DNA from: Vibrio sp. VB16
Lineage (GTDB): Bacteria; Pseudomonadota; Gammaproteobacteria; Enterobacterales; Vibrionaceae
NCBI RefSeq assembly: GCF_015594925.2
Contig: NZ_CP087590.1
Location: 744,001-808,000 of the forward strand
Direction: 5' to 3'
DNA length: 64,000 nt
Below the pieces are notes generated by a model that was given only the letters and a program-made list of their open reading frames with translations, searched no databases and was not told the DNA's origin. The position numbers were made by a program, and so were the translations under genes. This document shows positions 1-8,907 of this stretch, in pieces. Position 1 is the stretch's first letter; each line of letters opens with the position of its first letter.

Positions 1-1
1 A

Positions 2-925
2 GCACAGGGCGCTACGGCTTATGTGACTTTGGAGCCGTGTTCTCACTATGGTCGTACACCACCTTGTGCCGAAGCACTGGTAAAAGCGAAGGTCGCGAAA
101 GTAATCTGTGCAATGCAAGATCCAAACCCTCAGGTTGCTGGTCGAGGTATTAAGATCTTACAAGACGCCGGTATTGAGGTTCAGGTTGGGCTATTAGAAG
201 CTGACTCAATGGCACTTAACCCTGCTTTTGTCAAACAAATGCAAACGGGAATGCCATTTGTACAGCTTAAACTAGCGGCAAGTTTGGATGGAAAAACGGC
301 ACTAAAAAACGGTGTCAGTCAGTGGATAACGTCACCTGAAGCTCGAAAGGATGTTCAATCATTTAGAGCGAAGGCGGGGGCCGTATTATCAACGAGTAAA
401 ACCGTGATCGATGACAACGCATCTCTGAATGTTCGTTGGGACGACCTGCCTAAAGCCATTAAAAATAGTTACCCTCAAGAAGATCTACGTCAACCCATAA
501 GAGCGATATTGGACAAAGGCCTAGCACTCACAAAGCGCCTAAAATTATTTCAGACCGACGGTGAAATAGTCCAGATTTCGGCTTATGATTCAGAATCTAA
601 TTCAGCTCCAACCGGTTTGTCCGTTGTTCTCAAAGAGGCACAATTAGACCTCGAAATGGTATTGAAGCAGTTGAATAAACAGCATCAAGTTAACCATATT
701 TGGGTGGAAGCGGGAGCAACCTTAGCGGCAAGTTTTATTAAGCAGAATCTTGTCGATGAGCTTATTATCTATTTAGCCCCTAAATTGATGGGAACAGACG
801 GGCGTGGATTGATTAATATGCTAGGTTTAGAGAGCATGGAGCAGGCCATCAATCTGGATATCAAAGACATTCGTATGGTTGGGTCAGATATTCGAGTTAT
901 TGCAACGATCAAACAGGAAAGTTAG
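2..925 (+). CDS. ribD: RibD, bifunctional deaminase/reductase (5' end cut off)
   Basis: Bifunctional riboflavin enzyme: deaminates the GTP-derived pyrimidine, then reduces its ribosyl chain with NADPH. The reading frame is open from base 2, so the true start lies before the window; a GTG at 23 is internal. The zinc-binding deaminase motif PCSHYGRTPPC is visible near the left edge, and the C-terminal reductase domain follows (KLAASLDGKTAL, then GADGRG-like MGTDGRGL). About 307 residues are present, so roughly the first 60 are missing. It ends 6 nt before ribE and heads a riboflavin operon. The family is certain; only the start is unknown. Confidence 0.95.
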   Translation, partial: AQGATAYVTLEPCSHYGRTPPCAEALVKAKVAKVICAMQDPNPQVAGRGIKILQDAGIEVQVGLLEADSMALNPAFVKQMQTGMPFVQLKLAASLDGKTALKNGVSQWITSPEARKDVQSFRAKAGAVLSTSKTVIDDNASLNVRWDDLPKAIKNSYPQEDLRQPIRAILDKGLALTKRLKLFQTDGEIVQISAYDSESNSAPTGLSVVLKEAQLDLEMVLKQLNKQHQVNHIWVEAGATLAASFIKQNLVDELIIYLAPKLMGTDGRGLINMLGLESMEQAINLDIKDIRMVGSDIRVIATIKQES

Positions 926-931
926 AGAAGC

Positions 932-1585
932 ATGTTTACAGGAATTATTGAGGCAGTAGGAAAGCTAACGGCTATTACTGCCAAAGGCGAAGATATCGCC
1001 ATTACGGTGGATACTGGTAAATTGGATATGTCTGACGTGAAACTTGGCGACAGTATTGCGACCAACGGAGTCTGTTTAACCGTTGTTGCTTTTGGTTCGC
1101 GCAGTTATACCGCCGATCTCTCATTGGAAACCTTGAATCTGACAGGTTTTACCCAATATAAAGTGGGAGACAAAGTGAACTTAGAAAAGGCAATGTTACC
1201 AACGACGCGTTTTGGTGGACATATTGTCTCTGGTCATGTGGATGGCGTAGGGTCGATAGTTGAACGAAATCAAGTGGGTAGAGCGATAGAATTTTGGGTG
1301 GAAATACCAAACGATATTACTAAATACGTTGCCTATAAAGGCTCGATTACCGTTGATGGTATTAGCCTGACGGTGAACGAGTTGAGAAAAAATGCCTTTA
1401 AATTGACCATTGTGCCTCATACTTCTGAAGAGACGACGATGGATAACTTTCAAGTGGGTAGAAAAGTAAACTTAGAAGTCGATGTATTAGCAAGATATAT
1501 GGAACGGTTACTTCAGGGAAACTCTGAGCAGCAACCTGAATCCAAAATAACGATGGAATTTTTACAACAAAATGGTTTTGCTTAA
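932..1585 (+). CDS. ribE: Riboflavin synthase, alpha chain
   Basis: Converts two molecules of 6,7-dimethyl-8-ribityllumazine to riboflavin plus the pyrimidinedione. 217 residues, the usual length, made of two homologous lumazine-binding barrels: each opens with the pattern M/S-F-G or GHIVSGHVDG, and the N-terminal MFTGIIEAVG is the family hallmark. ATG follows ribD by 6 nt with a purine-rich stretch (aaagttagagaag) before it. Called ribC in E. coli and ribE in many other bacteria. Next gene is ribBX 40 nt downstream, so this is one operon. Confidence 0.97.
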   Translation: MFTGIIEAVGKLTAITAKGEDIAITVDTGKLDMSDVKLGDSIATNGVCLTVVAFGSRSYTADLSLETLNLTGFTQYKVGDKVNLEKAMLPTTRFGGHIVSGHVDGVGSIVERNQVGRAIEFWVEIPNDITKYVAYKGSITVDGISLTVNELRKNAFKLTIVPHTSEETTMDNFQVGRKVNLEVDVLARYMERLLQGNSEQQPESKITMEFLQQNGFA

Positions 1586-1625
1586 ATCCATTTTTTTGTA
1601 TGGGAAATTAGATAGGACGACGACA

Positions 1626-2738
1626 ATGCCAATTAGTACGCCAAAAGAAATTATCGAAGATATTCGTTTAGGAAAAATGGTTATCCTTATGGATGACGAG
1701 GATCGTGAGAATGAAGGTGATATTATTATCGCAGCTGAACATATCACACCTGAAGCTATCAACTTTATGGCGACACATGGTCGCGGCCTCATCTGTCTAA
1801 CCATGACAAAAGATCGATGCGTTAATCTTGGTCTTGCTCCAATGGTGCAAGACAACAACGCTCAATACACCACGAATTTCACGGTTTCTATTGAAGCCGC
1901 AGAAGGGGTGACCACCGGAATTTCAGCCTCTGATCGCGCAGTGACTGTGCTTGCTGCGGTAGGAAAAGACGCAAAAGCGGCGGATCTTGTACAGCCGGGG
2001 CATATATTCCCACTGACCGCTCAAGACGGCGGTGTATTGACTCGCGCAGGTCATACAGAGGCGGGTTGCGATTTAGCGCGTTTAGCGGGTCTTGAACCTT
2101 CATCGGTCATTGTAGAGATTCTTAATGAAGATGGCAGCATGGCTCGCCGTCCTGACTTGGAAATATTCTCAGAAAAACATGATATCAAGGTAGGCACAAT
2201 TGCTGACCTTATCGAGTATCGAAACAACACTGAAACAACGATTGAACGCGTTGCAGAATGCAAGCTCCCAACAGAGTTTGGTGATTTTGATTTGGTGACA
2301 TATCGCGACACGATTGATAATGAAATTCACTATGCACTGCGTAAAGGTTCGGTTAGCGCCAATGAAGCATGTTTAGTTCGTGTTCATTTGCATGATGTAT
2401 TTACGGATCTGCTTCGTTCAAATAGAAATGCCGATCGTAGCTGGACATTAGACACCGCGATGAAACGTATCGGTGATGAGGGTGGTATTTTAGTTATTTT
2501 GGGTCATGAAGAGTCTAGCGATCTACTTGTCCACCGTGTGAAAATGTTTGAACAACAAGATAAAGGTCAAGCACCTACCATGGCTAAAAAGCAGGGCACG
2601 TCTCGCCGGGTTGGTATCGGTTCGCAGATACTAGCTGATATGGGTGTGAGCAAAATGAAATTATTATCTTCGACAGATAAACGCTACCACGCTCTTGGTG
2701 GTTTTGGTTTAGAAGTGGTTGAGTACGTGACAGAATAA
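1626..2738 (+). CDS. ribB: RibBX: DHBP synthase fused to degenerate GTP cyclohydrolase II-like domain
   Basis: N-terminal half is 3,4-dihydroxy-2-butanone 4-phosphate synthase, which makes the four-carbon unit of riboflavin; the acidic loop DDEDRENEGD and the THGRGLICL motif are intact. The C-terminal half (from about residue 205) aligns with GTP cyclohydrolase II, but where RibA has its three zinc cysteines (C..GD..xSxRCDC) this protein reads VHLHDVFTDLLRSNRNADRS, without cysteines. It therefore matches the proteobacterial RibBX type with an inactive RibA-like domain; a separate ribA would be needed elsewhere. Start chosen at MPISTPKEII (370 aa); an upstream in-frame ATG at 1572 would overlap ribE and add an unconserved 18-residue tail. 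Confidence 0.93.
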   Translation: MPISTPKEIIEDIRLGKMVILMDDEDRENEGDIIIAAEHITPEAINFMATHGRGLICLTMTKDRCVNLGLAPMVQDNNAQYTTNFTVSIEAAEGVTTGISASDRAVTVLAAVGKDAKAADLVQPGHIFPLTAQDGGVLTRAGHTEAGCDLARLAGLEPSSVIVEILNEDGSMARRPDLEIFSEKHDIKVGTIADLIEYRNNTETTIERVAECKLPTEFGDFDLVTYRDTIDNEIHYALRKGSVSANEACLVRVHLHDVFTDLLRSNRNADRSWTLDTAMKRIGDEGGILVILGHEESSDLLVHRVKMFEQQDKGQAPTMAKKQGTSRRVGIGSQILADMGVSKMKLLSSTDKRYHALGGFGLEVVEYVTE

Positions 2739-2809
2739 TTTTTATTCATTCGTTTGTTGTCTCATGGCAACTTCAATTGTTGTGGGTATAGATATTGCTC
2801 ACAAAATTG

Positions 2810-2818
2810 TGCTAGAAT
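2810..2818 (+). promoter_or_regulatory. Candidate extended -10 promoter for ribH-nusB
   Basis: TGCTAGAAT sits here, an extended -10 element (TGn followed by TAGAAT) that would start transcription near 2825, about 35 nt before ribH. No good -35 hexamer lies at 16-18 nt upstream. It would give ribH and nusB a promoter independent of the ribD operon. Inferred from sequence only. Confidence 0.35.
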
Positions 2819-2859
2819 CCGGCGATTCTTACTGGATGAATATAGTTGAAGGAAGGCTT

Positions 2860-3330
2860 ATGAAAGTGATCGAGGGCGGTTTCCCTGCTCCAAATGCGAA
2901 AATTGCTATTGTTATTTCTCGTTTTAATAGCTTTATAAATGAAAGTTTACTTTCTGGTGCTATCGATACTTTAAAGCGTCACGGACAAGTGTCAGAAGAT
3001 AACATTACTGTTGTTCGCTGCCCTGGTGCCGTTGAATTACCTCTTGTCGCTCAACGCGTAGCGAAGACAGGGAAATTTGATGCTATCGTATCTTTAGGTA
3101 CGGTTATTCGTGGTGGTACACCTCACTTCGATTATGTTTGTAGTGAATGTAACAAAGGTCTTGCACAAGTTTCTCTGGAGTACAGTCTTCCAGTTGCATT
3201 CGGTGTGTTAACCGTAGATACCATCGATCAGGCTATTGAGCGCGCGGGAACCAAGGCTGGTAATAAAGGTGCAGAGGCTGCACTAAGCGCACTTGAGATG
3301 ATCAACGTTCTTTCAGAAATCGATTCCTAA
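2860..3330 (+). CDS. ribH: Lumazine synthase (riboflavin synthase beta chain)
   Basis: Condenses DHBP with the ribitylaminopyrimidine to make lumazine, the substrate of RibE; forms icosahedral or decameric shells. 156 residues, standard length. Family marks: ISRFNSFI at the N-terminus, the RCPGAVELPL segment, GTVIRGGTPHFDYV (catalytic His in the HFDYV part) and the GNKGAEAA helix. Start at MKVIEGGFPAP, with GGAAGG 5 nt upstream; the longer open frame from 2764 has no conserved residues. The stop codon shares one base with the nusB start (TAATG), implying translational coupling. Confidence 0.97.
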   Translation: MKVIEGGFPAPNAKIAIVISRFNSFINESLLSGAIDTLKRHGQVSEDNITVVRCPGAVELPLVAQRVAKTGKFDAIVSLGTVIRGGTPHFDYVCSECNKGLAQVSLEYSLPVAFGVLTVDTIDQAIERAGTKAGNKGAEAALSALEMINVLSEIDS

Positions 3331-3797
3331 TGGGGGCAAGTGTGAAACCAGCCGCACGTCGTAATGCACGTCAATTTGCTTTACAAGCAATATATTCTTG
3401 GCAAATATCGAAAGATAATGTTGCCACAATTGAAGAACAATTTTTATCTGGTGGCAAGTATGATGAAGAAGAACATCATGCTGACGAACCTGCACTGGTT
3501 GCGCCAGAAACAGACGTTGCTTACTTTCGTGACTTATTGTCAGGTGTTGTACTAAATCACACTAAGTTAGATAGCAAACTACGCCCTTACCTATCTCGTC
3601 CAATGCAAGATTTGGATATGATGGAGTTAGCGCTTTTACGTCTTGCTATGTATGAAATGACTCAACGCGCAGATGTGCCATATAAAGTGGTTATCAACGA
3701 AGCGATTGAGTTGGCTAAAGTATTTGCTGCCGAAGACAGTCATAAGTTTGTCAACGGTGTGTTAGATAAAGCCGCACCGCACGTACGTAAAAAATAA
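3330..3797 (+). CDS. nusB: Transcription antitermination factor NusB
   Basis: Binds boxA RNA with NusE (S10) and supports rRNA antitermination. All-helical protein of 155 residues. The N-terminal arginine-rich helix (PAARRNARQFALQAIYSW) and the C-terminal KVVINEAIELAK / FVNGVLDK motifs identify the family. ATG overlaps the ribH stop by one base. ribH-nusB linkage is common in gammaproteobacteria. An intrinsic terminator follows, so the riboflavin transcript ends here. Confidence 0.97.
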   Translation: MGASVKPAARRNARQFALQAIYSWQISKDNVATIEEQFLSGGKYDEEEHHADEPALVAPETDVAYFRDLLSGVVLNHTKLDSKLRPYLSRPMQDLDMMELALLRLAMYEMTQRADVPYKVVINEAIELAKVFAAEDSHKFVNGVLDKAAPHVRKK

Positions 3798-3810
3798 AAA
3801 TTGAATAGAT

Positions 3811-3838
3811 AAAAAGGTCGGCTTTGCTGGCCTTTTTT
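3811..3838 (+). terminator. Intrinsic terminator after nusB
   Basis: Hairpin AAAAAGGTCGGC / loop TTT / GCTGGCCTTTTT with a run of six T. Twelve pairs including two G-T pairs. Separates nusB from thiL. Confidence 0.85.
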
Positions 3839-3897
3839 GTTTCTATTCAACAAGCCCTAAGTCATGAGTCAAACTAGAGAATCGAGAGTCGCTAAAA

Positions 3898-4872
3898 ATG
3901 TCCGGTGAATTTAGTTTAATAGAAAAATATTTTGCCAATCGTCAGACCCAACGTAAAGATGTTCAAATCTCGCTTGGAGATGATTGTGCGGTTGTTCGAT
4001 CGCCAGATAACGTTCGTATTGCAATAAGTACGGATACCTTAGTTGCTGGTACTCACTTTCTCCCAGACGCAAACCCAGCTTGGGTTGCCCATAAAGCGTT
4101 GGCCTCCAATCTAAGTGATTTAGCCGCAATGGGAGCAACACCCGCTTGGGTTTCATTGGCGTTAACTCTTCCAGAACAAGATGAATCTTGGTTAGCGCCT
4201 TTTTGCGATGCATTCTTTGAATTAGCAGACTATTTCGGCGTTCAACTGATTGGTGGTGATACAACCAAAGGGCCTTTGAGCATAACCCTAACGGTTCAAG
4301 GGTTTGTGCCTGAGAACAGAGTTCTTTGTCGCACTGGTGCTCGTGTTGGTGATTGGCTTTACGTGACAGGACAATTGGGCGACAGTAAAGCAGGGCTTGA
4401 GGTTATTTTAGGCAACGAAGATCGAAGCAAGCCGTTCGCCGAAAAACTAGAGCGTCACCATTACATTGCCACACCAAGGATATTAGCCGGACAAGCCCTG
4501 ATTAACATTGCCTCAAGTTGCATTGATATTTCTGATGGTTTAATTTCCGACGTTCAACATATACTTAGACGCTCCCATGTGGGTGCGATGATTGATATCA
4601 GTGCGCTGCCACTTTCAAGTGAGTTACTGGACTTTTGCGCTGACAGGGAAAAAGCACAAAAGTTTGCTCTGATGAGTGGTGAAGAGTATGAGCTTTGCTT
4701 TACTGTTCCAGAAGAGCATAAAGGCGGCTTAGAGAGCGCGTTGGCCCATATTGGCACCAAGGTTACTTGTATCGGTCAGATCCGCCCTGAAGGGATGTTT
4801 GACCTTATTAGAGATGGCAAGAGAGTAGATTGGCAGCTTAGTGGTTATGACCATTTTAAGGACGCAGAATGA
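3898..4872 (+). CDS. thiL: Thiamine-monophosphate kinase
   Basis: Phosphorylates thiamine monophosphate to the active cofactor thiamine diphosphate with ATP. 324 residues, PurM/ThiL fold. Visible signatures: SLGDDCAVV (metal/ATP loop), STDTLVAGTHFL, KALASNLSDLAAMGA, GGDTTKGP and the substrate loop CIDISDGL. Start MSGEFSLIEKYF is the conserved N-terminus; no strong Shine-Dalgarno is seen before it. The last bases overlap pgpA by 4 (ATGA). thiL-pgpA following nusB is the usual gammaproteobacterial order. Confidence 0.97.
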   Translation: MSGEFSLIEKYFANRQTQRKDVQISLGDDCAVVRSPDNVRIAISTDTLVAGTHFLPDANPAWVAHKALASNLSDLAAMGATPAWVSLALTLPEQDESWLAPFCDAFFELADYFGVQLIGGDTTKGPLSITLTVQGFVPENRVLCRTGARVGDWLYVTGQLGDSKAGLEVILGNEDRSKPFAEKLERHHYIATPRILAGQALINIASSCIDISDGLISDVQHILRRSHVGAMIDISALPLSSELLDFCADREKAQKFALMSGEEYELCFTVPEEHKGGLESALAHIGTKVTCIGQIRPEGMFDLIRDGKRVDWQLSGYDHFKDAE

Positions 4873-5372
4873 CAAATCCGTTAGATAAAATATCTTTGGC
4901 GAATCCTTGGCATCTACTTGCTACTGGATTTGGTAGTGGGTTATCACCGATTATTCCTGGGACGATGGGAACATTGGCGGCCATTCCATTCTATTTTTTA
5001 TTGGTTCAGTTGCCTTTACCTCTTTATATTATTCTGGTTGTTATTTCCTGTTTCATCGGGGTAAAGATATGCCAAATCACGTCGGATGATATGGGCACAC
5101 ACGATCATGGCTCAATTGTTTGGGATGAGTTTTCAGGCTTTTGGATCACCATGAGCTTTGTGCCTATGATGAACCTTCCCGTGACCGAGTGGAAATGGTT
5201 GGTGTCAGGATTTGTACTATTTCGCTTTTTTGATATGGTAAAACCGTGGCCGATTGGCTGGCTCGATAAGCGTGTACACGGAGGCTTTGGTATTATGATT
5301 GACGATATTGTTGCCGGTGTAATGGCTTGGATTGCTCTGTTCTTGGTTGGAACCTACGCCGGTTGGATTTAG
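4869..5372 (+). CDS. pgpA: Phosphatidylglycerophosphatase A
   Basis: Inner-membrane phosphatase that removes phosphate from phosphatidylglycerophosphate in phosphatidylglycerol synthesis. 167 residues with several hydrophobic segments. Family motifs: NPWHLLATGFGSG at the N-terminus, SPIIPGTMGT, the acidic DHGSIVWDEFSGFW active-site region, and GGFGIMIDDIVAG. Starts inside the end of thiL. A bidirectional terminator follows. Confidence 0.95.
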   Translation: MTNPLDKISLANPWHLLATGFGSGLSPIIPGTMGTLAAIPFYFLLVQLPLPLYIILVVISCFIGVKICQITSDDMGTHDHGSIVWDEFSGFWITMSFVPMMNLPVTEWKWLVSGFVLFRFFDMVKPWPIGWLDKRVHGGFGIMIDDIVAGVMAWIALFLVGTYAGWI

Positions 5373-5404
5373 GCGATATGTTTAAATAAACAAGGTTAAG
5401 TGAT

Positions 5405-5439
5405 AAAAAAGCGAGGTAATGGTATTACCTCGCTTTTTT
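5405..5439. terminator. Bidirectional terminator between pgpA and dxs
   Basis: AAAAAAGCGAGGTAAT / loop GGT / ATTACCTCGCTTTTTT: a near-perfect inverted repeat with A and T runs on both flanks. It can end both the pgpA transcript (+) and the xseB-ispA-dxs transcript (-); the dxs stop codon is 5 nt away. Confidence 0.92.
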
Positions 5440-5443
5440 ATTG

Positions 5444-7336
5444 TTACTTCGCGATATATTCTTGAATTTTAGCTTCAATACCGGCGGCATCCAAACCGAG
5501 TTCGATATGCAGCTCTTCTTGTGTTCCTTGAGCGATGAACTTATCAGGCAGGCCGATGTTGAGCACCGGTTTGATGAGCTTTTGTTGCATCATAAATTCA
5601 ACGACACCTGCACCAGCACCACCGGCAATTGCGTTCTCTTCTACTGTTACGATGATATCGTGGTTGCTAACTAATTCTTTGATGAGCGCTTCATCTAATG
5701 GTTTAACAAAGCGCATATCCGCAACAGTAGCATCGATGTTTTCGGCTGCGATAACGGCGCTTTCTAGCATGGTGCCAAAGCTTAAGATAGCCACCTTCAA
5801 TTCGTTAGAGGCCGCCTTTTGCGGGCTGTTTTCCCGGACAATAAGCCCTTTACCTATCTCTATTGCTGTCATCGTGTCTTCTAGAGGCTCACCGATACTT
5901 GTCCCTCTAGGATAACGTACCGCGCTTGGGCCTTGATGTTTGTGCCCGGTATATAACATCTGACGGCACTCGTTTTCGTTACTTGGTGCCATGATCACTA
6001 GATTTGGAATGCAACGCATAAAGCTGAGGTCAAATGCACCTTGGTGAGTTTGGCCATCAGCACCGACTATACCTGCACGATCTATCGCAAACATGACAGG
6101 CAAGTTCATAATCGCCACATCATGGATAAACTGGTCGTAACCACGCTGTAAGAAGGTAGAATAGATAGCGACAATAGGGTTGTAACCAGCGATGGCCATC
6201 CCTGTGGCTAAGGTGATTGAATGTTGCTCTGCAATAGCAACATCAAAATATTGCTTAGGGTATGTTTTAGAAAAACGAACCATGCCTGAACCTTCACGCA
6301 TAGCGGGTGTGATTGCCATGAGTTTTGGATCTTGTGCTGCCATGTCGCAGAGGAAGTCGCCAAATATTTTAGAGAAGCTTGGCTTAGTGCCATTGCTTTT
6401 CGGCAAGCTGGTTTCCGCTGGGTTAAATTTAGGTACGCCGTGGTATCCGATAGGATCTTTTTCGGCAGGCTCGTAGCCTTTGCCTTTCTTCGTCATAATA
6501 TGCAAGAACTGCGGGCCTTTTAACCCTCGCATGTTCTTCAGTGTCTTAACTAACTCATTAACATCGTGGCCATCCACAGGACCGATATAGTTAAAACCTA
6601 GTTCTTCAAACATGGTTCCTGGGACGACCATGCCTTTAAGGTGTTCTTCGGTTTTTCGAACCAGCTCTTTGATTGGCGGCAAACCAGAAAGTACTTTTTT
6701 GCCCCCTTCTCTAATAGAGGTGTATAGGCTACCGGAAAGAACCTGAGCAAGATGATTATTAAGCGCTCCAACATTCTCCGATATCGACATCTCGTTGTCG
6801 TTCAGTATAACCAACATATCCGAATGGATATCCCCAGCATGATTCATTGCTTCAAATGCTATGCCTGCTGTAATGGCACCATCACCAATAACACTGACTA
6901 TTTTTCTCTCTTTCCCTTCTTTTTCGGCACAAATAGCCATGCCTAATGCGGCACTTATGGACGTTGATGAGTGTCCCACGGAAAGTGTGTCGTATTTGCT
7001 CTCTTCTCTCCAAGGGAATGGATGAAGACCATCTTTTTGACGAATGGTCGGGAGTTTATCACGACGACCCGTTAAAATTTTATGAGGGTAAGCCTGATGG
7101 CCAACATCCCAAATGAGCTGGTCAAATGGTGTATTGTAAACATAATGCAGTGCAACGGTTAATTCAACGGTGCCTAAGCCAGACGCTAAATGCCCACTTG
7201 ATTGGCTCACAGAATTTAATAAATACGTACGCAATTCGTCACAAAGTGTTGGTAAAATTTCCTTTGGAAGGGTACGTAGTTCTTCAGGCGTATCAGCAAG
7301 AACCAATGTAGGGTATTTCGAAATATCAAGAGTCAT
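5444..7336 (-). CDS. dxs: 1-Deoxy-D-xylulose-5-phosphate synthase
   Basis: Thiamine-diphosphate enzyme joining pyruvate and glyceraldehyde 3-phosphate, first step of the MEP isoprenoid pathway; DXP also feeds thiamine and pyridoxal synthesis. 630 residues. Motifs: SSGHLASGLG, WDVGHQAYPHKILTGRR, the ThDP-magnesium motif GDGAITAG, and transketolase pyrimidine domain AIAEQHSITLATG. Start chosen at MTLDISKYPTLVLADTP, matching family N-termini; the open frame reaches 47 codons further upstream into the end of ispA but that part is unconserved. Third gene of xseB-ispA-dxs, 22 nt after ispA. Confidence 0.97.
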   Translation of the reverse strand: MTLDISKYPTLVLADTPEELRTLPKEILPTLCDELRTYLLNSVSQSSGHLASGLGTVELTVALHYVYNTPFDQLIWDVGHQAYPHKILTGRRDKLPTIRQKDGLHPFPWREESKYDTLSVGHSSTSISAALGMAICAEKEGKERKIVSVIGDGAITAGIAFEAMNHAGDIHSDMLVILNDNEMSISENVGALNNHLAQVLSGSLYTSIREGGKKVLSGLPPIKELVRKTEEHLKGMVVPGTMFEELGFNYIGPVDGHDVNELVKTLKNMRGLKGPQFLHIMTKKGKGYEPAEKDPIGYHGVPKFNPAETSLPKSNGTKPSFSKIFGDFLCDMAAQDPKLMAITPAMREGSGMVRFSKTYPKQYFDVAIAEQHSITLATGMAIAGYNPIVAIYSTFLQRGYDQFIHDVAIMNLPVMFAIDRAGIVGADGQTHQGAFDLSFMRCIPNLVIMAPSNENECRQMLYTGHKHQGPSAVRYPRGTSIGEPLEDTMTAIEIGKGLIVRENSPQKAASNELKVAILSFGTMLESAVIAAENIDATVADMRFVKPLDEALIKELVSNHDIIVTVEENAIAGGAGAGVVEFMMQQKLIKPVLNIGLPDKFIAQGTQEELHIELGLDAAGIEAKIQEYIAK

Positions 7337-7358
7337 AAAATATTCAGCGCTTATAATG

Positions 7359-8243
7359 TTAGTTTTTGCGCTCGACAACGTATCGGGCGAACTCTTCGAG
7401 TAACTGCGTATTGTAAGGGATTGTATCCAATGCATGAAGTGCTTCTTGCAAAAGAGTTTGAGCTTTTTGCTGAGCACTTTCTAATCCAAGTAAAGATGGA
7501 TAGGTGGCTTTATTCAAGTTTTGATCCGAACCTTGCGGTTTCCCAAGGGTTTCCGTATCGCTAACAACGTCCAATATATCGTCTTGTACCTGAAAGGCCA
7601 AGCCAATGGCTTCTGCGTATCGGTCTAGCAAAGGAAGGATAGATAACCCTTTATCTCCGGCTGCCAATGCACCAAGTTGAATGGCACATTTTAGTAACGC
7701 GCCGGTTTTGTTTTTATGAATGGCTTCGAGCTCTTCAAGAGATACGCTTCTGTTTTCGGCATAGAGATCGAGTGCTTGTCCGACACACATCCCTTGTGCG
7801 CCAGACGCTTTCGCTAGCGCTTGTATCATCGATACTCGCTTTGTTTCACCTGAATCGGAAAGAGGCCCTTCCGCCAAGATAGTAAATGCCAGCGTTTGAA
7901 GCGAGTCACCAGTAAGAATGGCGGTAGCTTCGTCAAATTCGATATGACAGGTAGCGTGCCCACGCCTAAGTTCATCGTCGTCCATTGCGGGAAGGTCATC
8001 GTGAATCAAAGAGTAGGCATGTATACATTCTATGGCAGAGGCTGGTGTGTCCAGCGCGTCTAGCGAACAGCCGAGCATTTCACCCGTAGCATAAACTAAA
8101 AACGGTCTCGCTCTTTTTCCACCCAGTAGCAATCCATAACGCATCGCTTGGACAAGAGGTAGCGCTTGATAGTCCAGCTTATCTAACCATGAATCTAACT
8201 GAGCTTGGTTGCGTTCTTGATAGAATGATAATGATGCCAACAT
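7359..8243 (-). CDS. ispA: Farnesyl diphosphate synthase / geranyltranstransferase
   Basis: Chain-elongating prenyltransferase that makes geranyl and farnesyl diphosphate. 294 residues. First aspartate-rich motif DDLPAMDDD and second motif DDILD are both intact, as is GGKRARPFL near residue 42. Starts 3 nt after xseB, so translation is probably coupled. The product feeds UppS (encoded in the same window) and quinone side chains. Confidence 0.97.
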   Translation of the reverse strand: MLASLSFYQERNQAQLDSWLDKLDYQALPLVQAMRYGLLLGGKRARPFLVYATGEMLGCSLDALDTPASAIECIHAYSLIHDDLPAMDDDELRRGHATCHIEFDEATAILTGDSLQTLAFTILAEGPLSDSGETKRVSMIQALAKASGAQGMCVGQALDLYAENRSVSLEELEAIHKNKTGALLKCAIQLGALAAGDKGLSILPLLDRYAEAIGLAFQVQDDILDVVSDTETLGKPQGSDQNLNKATYPSLLGLESAQQKAQTLLQEALHALDTIPYNTQLLEEFARYVVERKN

Positions 8244-8246
8244 GGA

Positions 8247-8498
8247 TTAATCTTCTCTTGAATGCTCATTTTGAAAATCGGACAGCGGGGCATTATCATC
8301 TTTTTCTAATAAGATAGAGACGCGTTGTTCTGCCTGAGTAAGCTTGGTTTGGCCTTCACGTGCTAACGAGATACCGCGTTCAAAGTGCTTCAATGAGTCT
8401 TCTAGAGCAAGATCGCCGCCTTCAAGCTGTTCTACAATGGAATCGAGCTCTTCTAGCGTTGCTTCGAAGGTCATATTTTCAGGTTTTTTTGTGGCCAT
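8247..8498 (-). CDS. xseB: Exodeoxyribonuclease VII small subunit
   Basis: Small subunit of ExoVII, which degrades single-stranded DNA from both ends together with XseA. 83 residues, mostly helical; the conserved core FEATLEELDSIVEQLEGG followed by LEDSLKHFERG is diagnostic. First gene of the xseB-ispA-dxs operon, the usual order in this class. Upstream lies a 409-nt spacer shared with divergent pomA. A candidate -35 TTGACC and a weak -10 TAAGTT 17 nt apart lie 5' of it on the minus strand. Confidence 0.95.
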   Translation of the reverse strand: MATKKPENMTFEATLEELDSIVEQLEGGDLALEDSLKHFERGISLAREGQTKLTQAEQRVSILLEKDDNAPLSDFQNEHSRED

Positions 8499-8828
8499 GA
8501 TCTGTCTGCTTTTATTGAGGTGAACGAAACTTACTCTAGAGTGGATTGATGGTCAATTGGAACGGTCACAAGTGACAAACTTTTCTCACATACTGTAAAC
8601 ATTATCTCGCGTCCGGAGAATATAATCCATACCCAGTTTGGTATAAGTTAATTTCATGGTCTAAAGAGTAAAGGTAACGTTGGGTTTATGGCTTATCTAC
8701 AAATAAACCAAGCGAAACTGTGTGTTTATTCGTTGAATTAAGAAGACTTACTTGGAAATTTTCTATGCAGGGCTTATCCTGAGAACGATTCGGATTTTGC
8801 AAATATTGATATTTTTCAAACAAATCAT
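8499..8828. other. Gene-free spacer between xseB and the pomA promoter
   Basis: No open frame with family character, no terminator and no repeat was seen here. The left part must hold the xseB promoter (minus strand); the pomA promoter begins at 8829. Confidence 0.6.
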
Positions 8829-8855
8829 TAAAAGATCGCGACTAGTGGCCGATAG
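8829..8855 (+). promoter_or_regulatory. Sigma-28 (FliA) promoter of pomAB
   Basis: TAAA at 8829-8832, exactly 15 nt, then GCCGATAG at 8848-8855. The flagellar sigma-28 consensus is TAAA-N15-GCCGATAA, so only the last base differs. It lies 52 nt before the pomA start codon on the coding strand. Places the motor genes in the late flagellar class. Confidence 0.85.
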
Positions 8856-8907
8856 AGTGACTATCCCATGTTGATTGCATTGAACAATTTAGCATAAGAG
8901 GTGCTTA

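Noticed and set aside
2739..2859. FMN riboswitch in front of ribH
   Set aside because: The conserved RFN segments are not present and the gap of 121 nt is largely taken by a promoter-like sequence.
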